Assembly (NCBI GenBank): GCA_964030475.1
Contig: CAXIPT010000004.1
Location: 844,385-908,384 of the forward strand
Origin: Tethya wilhelma
Taxonomy: Eukaryota > Porifera > Demospongiae > Tethyida > Tethyidae
DNA: 64,000 bases
Direction: 5' to 3'
In this document: piece by piece, positions 28,295 through 40,991 of the stretch
Position numbering within the stretch: the stretch's first letter is position 1
Layout of the letters: the number at the start of each line of letters is the position of its first letter
Position numbers and translations under genes: made by a program
Notes under the pieces: model-generated
Told to the model about the DNA's origin: nothing
What the model saw: only the letters and a program-made list of their open reading frames with translations
The model's database searches: none

Positions 28295-28784
28295 CATCCA
28301 GCCTCCTCTGACTATCTTCTCTTTGCCAACCGTCGGTTCTTGGTCAGGATCAACCCTGACGGCAGTGGAGTACAGGCCATCTCCCTCACTAGTAGCCTAG
28401 GAACACCAAATGCTGTTGGAATAGATTATGATATCAGGTATATAATTATGTCTGTAAACCCTGAATATTGCTATCTTTAATAAATCACTGATATTATAGC
28501 TAATATGATATATATCCACAATAGAATTATCATATAGCTTATTTTAGGCTCCTTGTTTGCGAATATTTTCCATATTGATTAAAATTAGATGTTATTTCTG
28601 TTGTTTTGTAGAAATGATTTGTTGTTTTGGTCAGACGTTCAGTTTCACAAGATCTATGTCTCTCATCTCAATGGATCTAACGTCTGTGAGCTAGTATCAA
28701 CTGGGATCACCACACCAGGTATTTCATCAGTGTATGTGTTCATGTTAGGACATTTATAAGTGTTTGCCTGTAAATAATCTTTTA

Positions 28785-29330
28785 TCAGTGACACAATACA
28801 AAATGTTTATCACCATAAAAATCTAGCAAAACAAAGTTAAGCCTTCAAACTTGCTCAGAAGCTCTTTTAGGCAGATTACCAACTGCAAAACTCCATGCAA
28901 AGCACTTTTAGAGAGCGCTAGTTGGAAGCAACACCCATGCAATTTTGTTCTCACTTACTTACTTACTTACTTACTGATTTACTTGAACGCGATTTCCATA
29001 GAAACAAAAGGCATTAACTAATTTTAACAACACAAAGTGACTTCTTTTCATCCGAACTAGGATCTTGTATACTCTTGTTTACTGCCTAATGTGTTAGAAC
29101 AAGAGCTAGAAAGCTTTGGAACTTTAGTATAAATCTGTGTACTCCAGTGTAGCCATTTTTTTGTAGTAGAGTTCAAAGGTTGTTATCTTATCCCAGTGGC
29201 ATCTGTGCATGCGCATTAGCCTACTTGAGCTTAATGTAACACTGACTCATGCAAGCTTTTTGTAGAGACTAACCAGTCTCTGATATAGTCTCCATGTATT
29301 AATACAGTTTTTTACCACCTTCTTAGACTA
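28785..29330 (-). repeat. Repeat R2, inverted partial copy
   Basis: Matches the tail and body of R2 in reverse: gacacaatacaaaatgttta at the start, then the ttacttacttacttact tract at 28957-28974 that appears as aagtaagtaagt in forward copies. The head is missing. Inside the intron of the LRP-like remnant. Confidence 0.6.
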
Positions 29331-29369
29331 AACTACACAGCTGTGGAGTTTCATACACAATCATATGTA

Positions 29370-30510
29370 CGGTAGTATGTATAGTAGGAATGGTCCCATA
29401 GACACAATACAAAATGTTGGTCACTATAAAAATCGACTCAAACTGAACTAAACGTTAGTCAGAGGCTCTCAGTGACAGACTGAGCACCAACTGCATGCAA
29501 GGCCTAAAACTCACAAAAACTCTACCGTGACGCAGCACTCGTAGAGAGTGCTAGTGGAATTAAGCCACAATATAGTGCCATTTTTGTTCTCCTAACATAT
29601 ACTTACTTATACGATGATGTGTTCTGGGCTCCTGTTGCTCACAGGACACGGCTTCGTAGCAAATTTAAATCAAAGTCTGGAACTTGATTCTGATCTCTCT
29701 CTCTCTCCTCATTTATTCTTTGCTTATTTTTGTGACGATTGTTTGTGTGTGTGTTGTTCCCCCTTCCCCCCCTTTGCGCCTATGGTGGCGTGGAAATGAA
29801 TAATAATAATAATAATAATAAAATATATATGTACTTACTAACTGACTTACTTGAAAAGGATTTCCAGGGAACCAGAACGTATTGAGCCAACTTTGATAAC
29901 GCGAAGGAAGTTCTTTTCATGGGTACTACATTCCTTGATACTCGTTGTCACCATAAATAGGCCTAAACAAAAACTAGAAAGCTTTGAAACTTAGTGTATA
30001 AATTCATGTACTACAATGCAGCCATCTCGGTAGGTAGAGTTCAAAGGTCATTATCCATGTGGCATTATTATGCGCATGCGCATTAGCCTCCTCCAGCATA
30101 ATAAAGTTTATGTAGCTGCTACTCAAACTTTTTGTAGGACTAACCAGTCTCTAATAGTTTCCACACTGTAGTGTTGAAAAAAGTAAATGAACAAGTAGTT
30201 AAAATTTCAAAAAAAATATGTCGTTAAAAAGTATTGGACCAAGGCATGGACCAATTTCGGCACATGACTACTTCATTTTTTATACCCAACTCTTGGCTGG
30301 CAGTCCAGTTTAAGTTACCTGTCTGTTATAGTTTGCTCCACTACTTAGCCTACTGATTAGTACGAATTCAAACCGATGTACAGATCATTGCATTTCCTTA
30401 TGAGTGATCAAATGCAAGAATAAAAATGAAATAGTCATGTGCTGAAATCGGCCGGGACATGCCTTGTTTAACGCACTGCCCATTCCTACACTACATATTT
30501 TTTTTGAAAT
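29370..30510 (-). repeat. Repeat R2, inverted nearly full copy
   Basis: Runs in reverse from tacggtagtatgtatagtag through gcatgcgcattagcctcc to the foldback head, whose two arms contain ttaaaaagtattggaccaag and its mirror near 30425-30500. It ends at cccattcctacac. Same unit as the forward copies at 34872 and 44774. Confidence 0.65.
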
Positions 30511-30710
30511 TTTACTACTTGTTTGTGCTAAAGTTAAACACTTTCTCTTTCACTATATCAGGTGGCATAGCCTGGGACTGGATCAACCACAAGCTCTACT
30601 TTACTGATGCCGGGAGATAAGGAGATTGAGGTCATTGACTTAGTCAGCAGAAGCAGAAAAGTCTTCTTCCAAACTGCATGGACCCCTCAGTAGGCCACGA
30701 GCTATTGTGT

Positions 30711-31960
30711 GCATTATTCAGAATTAGCTGTAGTTTCCATTTGACATGTTGAGAATTAACATGCAGTAGACGGTAGCTGACTTACTTTGGAGGTAAATTC
30801 AGGGAGTAATAATCCTAGGCTCTCCTTTAGCATGCTGTTTTAGCATAATATAAGCAGGTTTTGATGGAATACTATGCATGACAGAGCTGGTGATGATAGC
30901 AGAGATGGGCTTTCAGCAGACATGAGCCACCTATTTTGCTGACTCAGCTTTGAGCGTCAAGTATGGCAAGTAGTACTTTAGCTTAGGCCCTCTAGTTTTC
31001 AGGGTTGCTCGCGACTTCCCTGGGCAAATTTGGTACCAAACAATCAAGAAAAGTTTCAGAAAAAATCTGAGCCCCTCTGTACCTCGATTTAAGCAACTCT
31101 ATTTGTGGCAAATGGCAATAAAATTTTGGTCAGAGAGATGCAGACTTGCTGAAGTGCTTAAGTGGCAGCCAAACTGATTTTCTGGCCTATACATGCAGAA
31201 GCTGGAAATGCTCAGATCTCTGCAGAGATGTTCAAAAAACTTGCAATATCTAGTCACTAAAGTAATACACACTGAATGGAATGTAATTAAATCACATGAA
31301 TTTCACTGAAAATCGTTAATCAGGTGGATCGAATTTTGATGCTTTTGTACTACTGTTCTATTGAGAAATTGTACTATGATCTTAGCTTCATACCCAGGCT
31401 CTATACTTTGACCTTACACTGAAAGGTCAAAGAAAAGAGCCTGGGTATATATGAGGCTATACTATGATCTCAGTTTATAGTTGTTCATGCTAAAGTCTAT
31501 TCGTGTTCACTTGAGCCCAGGAAGTAGTGCATGTGGTTTTGCAGCTTTTCTGCATTTGTGGTTAATGGAATGTCTGTACTTTATGTATAGGGCATACGCG
31601 TAACTTGTAAGGGGTATCGCTTTTTTAAAAAGCACCAATTAAACAAATCTACGTGAAATTTGCAATCGAATGGTATCTAAAATAGCGCAATTGATAGATA
31701 TACGGCCAAGTTATGAAGAAATTTTGAAGGCTCAAATAGACTTTTAGTTGTCAATGAGTGCGCTGTGCCTTCATTTAATTTTTTCAAATTGGTTGTCATG
31801 CAGCATCTTAAAATCGTCACATTTAATATTGTAACACCAATATTTTGGCAATGACATGGTTCACACTAACTTATTAATAGTAAATTTCGAATTATACGTA
31901 GTTATATTTGTTGCCTGCATGCATAATTATATAATAGTAAAAAATTTTTAAAAATAAATA
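30711..31960. other. Intergenic region after the LRP-like remnant
   Basis: No open frame with gene-like features. Contains a hairpin at about 31390-31465 (tacccaggctct mirrored by agagcctgggta) similar to the one in the TMA16 promoter. Confidence 0.5.
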
Positions 31961-31964
31961 GTGT

Positions 31965-33275
31965 ATAGGAATGGGCAGTGCGGTAAAAAGTATTGGAACA
32001 AGGCATGGTCTCAATTTCGACACATGACTACTTCATTTTTATTCTTGATCCTTCATGTGGATTTTCTGAATCAGTGTTGTGTTGCGATGATCTGTACAAT
32101 AATACCGTAGCTTATCATTCTTTGCATGGTTCAAATTTCTCAGTACTGTAGCTAATCACTTGGCTACTAAAGAAGTGGAGTAAACTATAACAGACAGGTA
32201 TCTAACTTAAACTAGACTGCCAGCCAAGAGTTGGGCATAAAAATGAAGTAGTCATGTGTCGAAATTGAGACCATGCCTTGTTCCAATACTTTTAACTGCA
32301 CTGCCCATTCCTACACTATTTATTTTTTTTAAATTTTTACTACTTGTTCATTCACTTTTTTCAACACTATAGTGTGGAGACTATCAGAGTCTGGTTAGTC
32401 CCTACAAAAAGCCTGAGTAGCAGCTATATGCACTACATTATGCTGGAGCTAGGCTCATGCACATTCTGCTTTTAGTTTTTCCCATTTTGCTCTGCTCTAA
32501 TGCTCTCACACTTAGCCTATTCTGCTTCATTTATTCTTCTATTCTGCCTGGTACAGAGGTCATTACTATAAAAGTTTATCAGTTCTAGGCTCATGCATAA
32601 CTAGCCTATTCTGCTACAATCTTGCTTGATCGAACTTATGAGACCGCTAACTAGTACAATTTTAGTAGCAAGGACCATTAAATTTGACCAAAAACTCAAC
32701 AATATCAAAAATTTAACCTTATTCTGCTGGCATTATGCTTCTCTCTGCAAGGCCTTATTCTGCTCAAAGAATTGCCAGCAGAATGTGCATGTCCCTAGCT
32801 GGAGCAAGCTAATGCGCATGCGTATAAAATGCCACGTGGATAGATAATGACCTTTGAACTCTACCTACAAAGACGGCTGCATTGTAGTACATGAATTTAT
32901 ACGCTAAGTTTTAAAGCTTTCTAGTTTTTGTTTAGGCCTATTTATGATGAAAACGAGTATCAAGGAATGTAGTACCCATAAAAAGAACTTACTTTGTGCT
33001 GTCAAAGTTGGCTTAACACATTCTGGGTCTCTGGAAATCCTTTTCAAGTGAGTCAGTTAGGAAGGAAGTAAGTACGTACGTACGTAAGTTGATGAACAAA
33101 AATGGCACTATGGTGGCTTCCCACTAGCGCTCTCTACGAGTGCTGCAGAAAGTTTTTGTGAGTTTTAGGCCCTGCATGCAGTTGGTAATCTGTCAGTGAG
33201 AGCTTCTGAGCAACTTTGAAGGTTTAATTTTGTTTGAATAGATTTTTATGGTGGCCAACATTTTGTATTGCAGAT
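31965..33275 (+). repeat. Repeat R2, long copy with foldback head
   Basis: The head is an inverted repeat: arm 31965-32041 (gcggtaaaaagtattggaac, gacacatgactacttcattt) is mirrored at 32236-32320. Then comes the shared body with ctggttagtccctacaaaaa, gcatgcg, ctttgaactctacctacaaa and the aagtaagt tract, ending near aacattttgtattg. About 120 bp of extra sequence around 32465-32800 is not in other copies. Confidence 0.65.
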
Positions 33276-33279
33276 TGTG

Positions 33280-34865
33280 TCTAATTTTTATCTGACGCAC
33301 CCTTTCGGGACTTTTTGCAAGGTCATCTCTAGGAAAAGGTCGTCACAATTAAATAGGTTTAGAGCTTGAAATTTGACTGTTTTACTTGTACTTAGTGTTT
33401 ACAGAGCTGAGTGTCCATCTGTAGATAAAAAAACAAAGGTAGAGAGCAACAGATTCTGCTCAACTCAGTGCTAGCTAGCTATAGCTATATAGTCTCAGTG
33501 ACTTTCACCGTGATTGCCCATATTAAATTTGGCATAAATTTGCTGTCATGATGGCGTTTTGTGTCTGCTTTGATTTTCTACATAATCAGTCGACCAGTGA
33601 TCAGTCAAGAAGTCGACATAGCTGAGTACACGTAGCAGCAGTGATCCAATGCTTGAATGTGGCATGCTGGCTAGCGACTGCACTGCAAGTTGTGAAGTTC
33701 TCAGAAGTATTATCATAGATTATTATGGTAATAGAATCATGTATGCATGAAGTTGGATTGTATACAGTGGCTGTGTCTGTGGAGATTGAACTTCTGCAGA
33801 GGCTTTTGATCACTTCTCACAATCTGATTGAGTAGAACAATACTTAATGAGTTTATTTCACTTGCTTTCATAGGCAGTCTCTGGGAGCTACAGACTGTAT
33901 TATGCAATCTTTCTCATCTTCTCCCTTCCAGTCTCCTCTTGCCAATGGCCTCCAGGTGGTGGATCTCACTCAGGCCCCTCTGGCTCACACTCATGAGGGG
34001 ACAACTTGAAGAAATCGGAGTTTGAGTAGCAAACTGCTTGCATGCAATGTGTATACACTCCACATGACGACCTTTACCAGCATGTTGACCTCGTGAAAAA
34101 TTTCTAAGGCAATTCTGAGATAGTCTTGCTTCTAGAAGACTAGATTGCATTATTTTCACTCTTCAAGCCCTTGAAAGGTGGAAAATCTGCCTAAAAATTT
34201 GGGAAATTTCCAGGTATTAATTTCTAGTAGACCGGCTATATCTTTGCCGTTTTGGGCAGTCTTGAGCAAAATGAATTGAGAGGCTGAAACTTTCCCAGTA
34301 GCTAGACCATACCTAGAATTAAAATACATGGTAGTTACTAATAAATCTAGCCTCAAAAAAGCTTATCAAACTTTCAGCACAAAGGCATAGATCAAACGAT
34401 CACAACAGAGTTGAAAAATGCATTGAACACAGTTACCAAACACAACACAGTAAGTTTTTTTACTATCCTATTTTATGACACAAATCATCAAAGTTAACTT
34501 CTTGAAGTCTTCTTGTGACACAAACACCCTCCAAACACACCTCCTCTTGGCTTGATAGCCATCTTGCTCATTTTCAACAAGTTGGGCAGCCTTGAGAAAA
34601 GTGCGCAACAGCACTCATTTTTTCAGATCTCATAAATAATGCATCCTGCAAGACAAATATGAAACCTGAGTGGAGAAGACCTTGCCCGTTGTGCAAAACA
34701 CTGAGATAAAGTATAGAAAAAATGCTCAGGACTGCCTATATATATACATGACGTCATGAGTGGGTGTTGAAAAACTGCCAGTATGCAAATAATTTTCCCA
34801 CATGAAATTATACTCCGAATCCTTGTTCATATATAATTTTACAAGTAGTAAAAATTTCCAAAAAA
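33280..34865. other. Intergenic region without a recognisable gene
   Basis: Short open frames on both strands lack splice or domain support. No repeat structure noticed apart from R2 flanks. Confidence 0.45.
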
Positions 34866-34871
34866 TAAATA

Positions 34872-35835
34872 GTGTAGGAATGGGCAGTGCATTAAAAAGT
34901 ATTGGAACAAAGCATACATGTCTCAATTTCGGCACATGACTACTTCATTTTTATCCTTGATCCCTCATGCATATGGATCCTCAGTGTCATAAATCCAATG
35001 TATCATAGCTTATTTTTGCATTGGTTCAAATTCCTACTAATCAGTTGGCTATGCTGTGGAGTAAACTAAATTATTATAAAACAAACAGGTAACTTAAACT
35101 GGACTGCCAGCCAAGAGTTGGGTATAAAAATGAAGTAGTCATGTGCCGAAATTGAGACATGTATGCCTTGTTCCAATACTTTTTAATGCACTACCCATTC
35201 CTACGCTATTTATTTTTTTGAAATTTTTACTACTTGTTCATTCACTTTTTTCAACACTACAGTATAGAGACTATTAGAGACTGGTTAGTCCCTACAAAAA
35301 GCTTGAGTAGAGGCTACATGCACTACTTTATGCTGGAAGAGGCTAATGGGCATGCGCATAATAATGCCACGTGCCTTTGAACTCTACCTACAAAGATGGC
35401 TGCATTGTAGTACATGAATTTATATACTAAGTTTCAAAGCTTTCTAGTTTTTGTTTAGGCCTATTTATGATCAAAATGAGTATCAAGGAATGTAGTACCT
35501 ATGAAAAGAACTTACTTTGTGCTGTCAAAGTTGGCTCAACACATTCTGGTTCTGTGGAAATCCTTTTCAAGTAAGTCAGTTAGGAAGTACGTAAGTATAA
35601 GTAAGTAAGTTATAGATGAACAAAAATGGCACTATATATGGTGGCTTCCCACTAGTGCTCTCAACGAGAGCTGTGGAAAGTTTTTGTGAGTCTTAGGTCT
35701 TGCGTGCAGTTGGTAATCTGTCATTAAGAGTCTCTGAGCAACTTTGAAGGTTTTTGTTTGACTAGATTTTTATAGTGACCAACATTTTGTATTGTGTCTA
35801 TGGGACAGTCAGCCCATTCCTACTACCATACGTAT
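34872..35835 (+). repeat. Repeat R2 copy
   Basis: Foldback head (34874-34952 against 35127-35210), body, and the full tail gtctatgggacagtcagccc, then attcctactaccatacgtat. The element begins with taggaatggg and ends with its complement cccattccta, so it has short terminal inverted repeats in addition to the internal foldback. Confidence 0.7.
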
Positions 35836-36482
35836 GATTCATGCAGATACCAGTTATTGCTTCGCGTACACTAAAGAGCTACGTGTTAAAAGTAATTCAT
35901 GACTCAGTGTCCTTTACAACAATTAAATTATTCATATATACGTCATCTTGTACTTGCGGTTGCTGTTGCTGTTGCAGCTGCCTGCATCAGATTACGAGGG
36001 TTTATATAGTACATACTGCAAATATATATATGACTGCATGTGCATGCAGTACAGGTCATGGCAGTTAATAATTATTGTATACTGCATTATTATGCAGTTT
36101 GTTTCTTGCATAGCTTGCAGCTGCATACATGTAATTATTATATGGGCTATCATATATAGATTCATAGAATTATGAATTATTTTTCCTGGAAAAAAATTTA
36201 CTTATAGAGCTTATATTATATGCATAATTATATAAGCTTAACAAGCATATGTAGCAATGAAAATACAATAAATTATAATGTACCAGTGCCACCCTCATGC
36301 AGAGGCACAATATTATTAATACTGTAACACAAGGATTACATGATGCATATATATGAGTCAGACCATAAGTTTAACTACAAGCATGTGTGTAACTAATTGA
36401 CACAAAATACTACTAACTATATACAAAAAATATATATTTTATATTCATTACAATTTTTAATAGAATTATACTCGTTATAAAA
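35836..36482. other. Intergenic, AT-rich 3' flank of the CxxC/coiled-coil gene 2
   Basis: Short TA/AT-rich runs. No open frame of note. Confidence 0.45.
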
Positions 36483-37983
36483 TTATACTTTTATTTGTGC
36501 ACATTTTTCCATCAATAAGGATACTAATTGTTCGTTATTGTTTCCCGGGCTATTGGCAATGGCAGTTGCTAAAGTTTCCAGCATTTTCTGCTTTGTAGCA
36601 TTTTCAGCTTGCAATTTGGCCTCCTCTTTTCGAGCTTCTATTTCTTTCATTTTGACCTCTGTTTCCTTTGAAATTCGATCTTTGTCTCTATCTGCTTCTA
36701 TCTTTGCCTGTTCTATAGCTGTTTTTCGTTTTTCTTCAATTTCAACCTGCTTTACTTGTAGCTCCTGTGATAGTTTTGCTAGTTCTGTATCATTTGATAA
36801 TTTAGCTCTCTGTGTTGCAGCTTCTATATCAGCCATCATTACTTCTTTTTTACTTGCAATTTGTTCCATTTCAACTTCTTTTTTTGAATCTATTTCATTC
36901 TGCTTCACAGCTAGTGTCTTTTCCAGTAATTCAAGCTGATTTTTTTTATCCATCTCTTTCACTTTTAATTGTGTTTCAGTTTCTTTTTCAACTTTCATGA
37001 CAGCCACTTTATGTGATTGTGTTGCCTTCTGTTTATCAGCTTCTATTTTTGCCATTTCTTCTGCTGCTCTATTTTGCTCTCTTTTTTCTTCTGTTTCAAT
37101 TCCTGCCATTTGAAATTCATGGTGAAGTTTCAGTTGCTTAGCATCCGCTTTTGCGCCTGCTTCTATCCGAGCGTTCCTCATTTCTTTTTCACTTGCAATT
37201 CGTTCCATTTCAACTTCTTTGTTTAAATCTATTTCTATCTGCTTCACAGCTAGTATCTTTTCCAGCGCTTTCAATTCTGTTTCAGCTTCTTTTTCAACTT
37301 TCATGACAGCCACTTTATGTGATTGTGTTGCCTTCTGTTTATCAGCTTCTATTTTTGCCATTTCTTCTGCTGCTCTATTTTTTTCTTCTCTTTCTTTCCT
37401 CTCTTTTTCGTTTTGAATCGCAGTCATTTCAATTTGACATTGAAGTTCCCGTTGAGCAGCTTTAGCTTTGTAATCTGCGTCTATCTGAGCCTTCCTTACT
37501 TCTTTTTCACTTGCTATTCGGTTTTTTTCAATCTTTTTTTGCTTTTTTGCTCGATCCTTCTCAACTCTTTCATTTGAATCAATCTTAGCTCGCATTGTAA
37601 CTGCCATAGTTTCTGCAAGTTTTTCTTTTGTTGTATTCTCGATTGTAGCCACTTGAGTCCTATCTGCACATCTAGCAATTATAGATTATATATAAGTTAC
37701 TGCATAACAATTCACTGTAACTCAAGATAACTAAGAATCTTACAACACTATACTTTTTTTTACACTATATAGGCATGCCATTGTATGCATGCATGCATGC
37801 ATGATTATCAAATTAATGTAAATGCATGCAGTAAATAACCATGAAGATATCAGTGAGTATAAAGTTGCAAATTCCACTATAATAATAATTATGTCCTTAC
37901 TTTTCACAAGTTCCAGTATAATCTTTTGTGCTGCCAAAATACCCAGATATCCATTTTCTGCAATACTGGCAATACAAAGGCAT
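36483..37983 (-). CDS. CxxC-knuckle/coiled-coil protein 2
   Basis: Two exons: 37983-37901 and 37671-36483 (423 aa). Exon 1 encodes MPLYCQYCRKWISGYFGSTK. The join gives CEKC, so a CxxC pair is followed about 20 residues later by a second, as in the paralogues. The rest is almost entirely charged heptad-like sequence rich in E, K, A and Q. It holds an internal duplication of about 100 codons: residues about 126-200 and 229-312 share EEMAKIEADKQKATQSHKVA, and the DNA at 36984-37074 and 37290-37380 is nearly identical. No membrane segment is seen, unlike paralogue 1. A rod-like scaffold is plausible; function is unknown. Confidence 0.75.
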
Positions 37984-38662
37984 GATTATTACATCAGCTC
38001 TACTAACTTTAGACTGTCTTTTATCAATAATTATTGATGTTTTAAATTAGACTAAGACAGTGTCCCAGCTTTAACTGCTATTTACTTAATATACTTACCA
38101 GTATATAGTTTTTTCTTTAATTGGATTCATTATTAATTATCATGACGTGTCAATCACATGCATGCAATCCCTATATATGGTTCCATGGAATCATGAATCA
38201 TTCATAAATGTTATTGACAGTCTAGACTATAATGCATGAATTATACACAGCTATAATTATAGTCCATAAAATGAAATTATTATAGCATTTATCTAGACTA
38301 TATATCTATGGTGACTGCAGCTCCTGGCCTGCGTGGACCATGATTCATGCATATTAATCCGTTGACTGGCAGTGCTCAATCTTGACTAACTATATAATGA
38401 AGGCACCAACTTGAAGATGCATAACCCTTGGTGCAAGGTACCTGAATCTTATAAGTATTTTCAAATTGATGGTATTTGATATATTATAGCAGTTTATTGT
38501 GTAGTCTAGTATTATATTGTTATTTCTGTATAATGTAGTTGGATGAGTGTGTATCAATAAGCAGCTCTGCAGCTATGCTATGGGACTCGCTCAGGCTCGC
38601 CCCTCATGCTTGCCCCAAAATTTTAACAGGATGAATGGGTGTGGCCTCGAAGCTTAGCTCAG
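37984..38662. other. Intergenic 5' flank of CxxC/coiled-coil gene 2
   Basis: AT-rich with no recognised gene. It should contain the promoter of the minus-strand gene. Confidence 0.4.
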
Positions 38663-38735
38663 ATAGTCTCGTGCCCAGCCCCTTTTTTCCCTTTTATATC
38701 ATAAAAGGGAAAAAAGGGGCTGGCGACGAGACTAT
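38663..38735. repeat. Near-perfect 35-bp-arm hairpin
   Basis: atagtctcgtgcccagcccc, continuing to cccttttat, is mirrored by ataaaagggaaaaaaggggc and tggcgacgagactat, with a 3-4 base loop and one or two mismatches. Probably a small foldback element. Confidence 0.8.
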
Positions 38736-39074
38736 AGCTCAGATGGGCTGAAAAGCCTCAGATTTCAGAAACTATAGGCTTTTTGTTGCTTTGTAAAAAG
38801 ACATCAGGCCATTTCATATCAGTAGCTAAGCTTCTACTGTCTATGCTATGAAGCTCGCTCAGGCTCGTCCCCCAAAATTATGGGTGTGGCCTCGAAGCTT
38901 AGCCGGCGCTCAAAGAGGCTAAAAAGCCTCAGATCTCAGGAACTACAGGCTTTTGTTGAATTCTTTGTGTAAGTTTTTTAGATAATCTCGATTATTTTAC
39001 CTTGGTATGCCGCTTTTGAAGACTGGAGCTGCCGTTCTTGAGATATAGTTGGAACATAGTCTCGCGGGCCAGAC

Positions 39075-39169
39075 GTTCCAACTAGTCTCGTGAACCAGAC
39101 GTTCCCCCTCTCGGAACGTCTGGTTCACGAGACTAGTTGGAACGTCTGGTTCACGAGACTAGTTGGAAC
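39075..39169. repeat. Perfect 31-bp-arm hairpin with a third copy of the arm
   Basis: gttccaactagtctcgtgaa, continuing to ccagacgttcc (39075-39105), is mirrored at 39113-39143 around a 7-base loop. A further 26-base copy of the right arm follows at 39144-39169, before a CA run. Confidence 0.85.
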
Positions 39170-40005
39170 ACACACACACACAGACAAAACATAGATACTA
39201 TATTACTATAGTAGACTTATAAGCATAATTTTGTATATATACCTAGCTGTTACAGTAACAGTTTCCCTGATGATAATAATTATAACAGTATCATACGTTG
39301 TTGATTATTGTTATTATTATTATAATTACTATTATTTTTATTATTGTTACCTTTCACCACACACCCAGATGCCTTTTAGAGTTGAATTCACCAACATATG
39401 GCTGCATGTAACCTTTTCTTGTGTATCCATTTTTATATCTCAGTAGATACCTACCCCTTTCCTCTCCTTATAATATCAGCTTTTAATTCACTAATTTCAC
39501 TTATCATACTAACTTATTATCTTTTATCATCATTTTCTTTTATTGAGGTGACTGTCCATTATTATATAGCCCTCCTGTGCTATTTAGTCATGCCACACCT
39601 GTATACTCATGCATAGAAACTGATTGTTTAACTTGAAGAGAGAAAGGTCAATAACCAAGAATTAGAGGTACACAAAGTTTTCAACTAAATATACAGTCGG
39701 AAAATATCATTCAAAATTCATGACAGTATTCATAAAATAACATTTCTACTAAATACACATTACACTGTTTACAAGCTACTAAATCAGAAAAAAATCGAGC
39801 TCAAAAGCAAAGACCAGCTGCTGAAGTGCACGCGCGCGCACGCGTTAACTATTGAGTGATACGGGCTTACGTGATCTGTTTCCAATCCCGCGGCCCCGTA
39901 CGTCCTGTGAGCTTTATGTTCTGTTCAATATTCGGCGAGAAAGTTATCGCGATTAACGGGCAATCACATGATTAGCCACGTCCCCGGCCAGGCCCCCGCA
40001 ACCCA
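39170..40005. other. Intergenic region without a recognisable gene
   Basis: AT-rich to 39820, then GC-richer with cgcgcgcacgcg near 39832-39843. No open frame supported. Confidence 0.45.
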
Positions 40006-40157
40006 GAGGAGGTACGACACGAGTGCGCCTTTGCTGAGCTGGCAAACGGGGTGCACGTGATCAACTCTCATTGTGAAGTATTGCGGTCACATGATAGGAA
40101 TGTAATTAACAGACTTGCCAGCTCAGCAAAGGCACACTCGTGTCGTACCGCCTCCTC
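40006..40157. repeat. Foldback element with 40-bp arms
   Basis: gaggaggtacgacacgagtg, continuing to ctgagctggcaa (40006-40045), is mirrored at 40115-40157 with two or three changes. The centre is about 70 bp and non-coding. Confidence 0.8.
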
Positions 40158-40189
40158 TGCCCGGGTCCAAAAGAGGGCCTGGTACACAC

Positions 40190-40560
40190 TTTTTGCGCAT
40201 GCGTGTAATTATTGCAGTGAAACCACGTAGTTTTGTGAAGATTTGTGGGTGTGTTCATAGATGACGTATGTATATTGAATGCTAAAAGAGTTCTAATATC
40301 TCTTAGAAAGCTTCTGTGAGCATATTTAGACTTAGCGGTTGTAGAGCAACTAATTGAGTAGTACCTCGATCATTAGATCAAAAAGCTTATACAACCAACA
40401 TTTGCGTTGGCAAAGTTGAGATATTGTCAGTGGTGAGTGTCTGTGTCTTGAAGTATGACAAAAACTAGGTAGAAATCCAGCAATCTACTCTAAAGCAAAA
40501 AAACTTTGGCTAAAAATACTGCTATTCTGTGGATCACTTTTCGTACTTATAGAATGGGGG
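40190..40560. repeat. Left arm of a large inverted repeat (partner 42510-42900)
   Basis: From gcgcatgcgtgtaattattg through atagatgacgta, ctcaattgagtagtacctc-like and caacatttgcgttggcaaag to tctgtggatcacttttcgta. The complementary arm occurs with scattered differences. The arms enclose the main exon of CxxC/coiled-coil gene 3 and an extra open frame. Confidence 0.75.
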
Positions 40561-40991
40561 TCCAAGGTACACTAATTGAGAATTAAGTGACATCAAATTC
40601 TCAATGTATACGGACATGTGTCAATAGTTTTCAATCACCCAGGAATTCCAGGGCGATTAAGCGCATGTGCAAACAGTGTGTACCAGCCCCTCTCTTTGCG
40701 GGCCGTGATGTACTGCCAGCTCTCAGTTAGCCTCTATTTTAGGATGCCGGTGCCAGCTCTCTAGCCACTGTGTAACAAGGCATGATTGTCTCAATTTCAG
40801 CACATGACTATTTCGAAATTTTAAACACTTGTATAATTATTATTATTATGCACTTAGTCTAGTACGTGTCAGGGGTCATGCACAAAATTGCACGCCATCC
40901 CTCACATCTAGAAAGTGTCGACCTCATAGCACAACTAATTTATAACTAGAAATGACTCGACTTAACAACATATAGTTATTGTACTGTCATG

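Larger units (their letters stand above)
28302..30700 (+). pseudogene. Decayed LRP-like YWTD beta-propeller fragment (paralogue of 50670-51900)
   Basis: Three exons match the block B gene: 28302-28437 (SSDYLLFANRRFLVRINPDG), 28612-28718 (NDLLFWSDVQFHKIYVSHLN) and 30562 to about 30700 (GIAWDWINHKLYFTDAG). The third has an extra G giving ccgggagataag, so the frame hits a stop at once, and its 3' part is scrambled. No first exon, later propeller blades or EGF exons follow. The intron 28719-30561 is filled by two inverted R2 repeats. Confidence 0.85.

Noticed and set aside
28940..28980. tRNA or other structured RNA genes
   Set aside because: I looked for cloverleaf-like folds and conserved tRNA boxes across the intergenic regions and saw none that I could support.
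36538..37577. Plus-strand phenylalanine- and serine-rich frames over the CxxC/coiled-coil gene 2
   Set aside because: They are antisense shadows of lysine/glutamate codons in the coiled coil.
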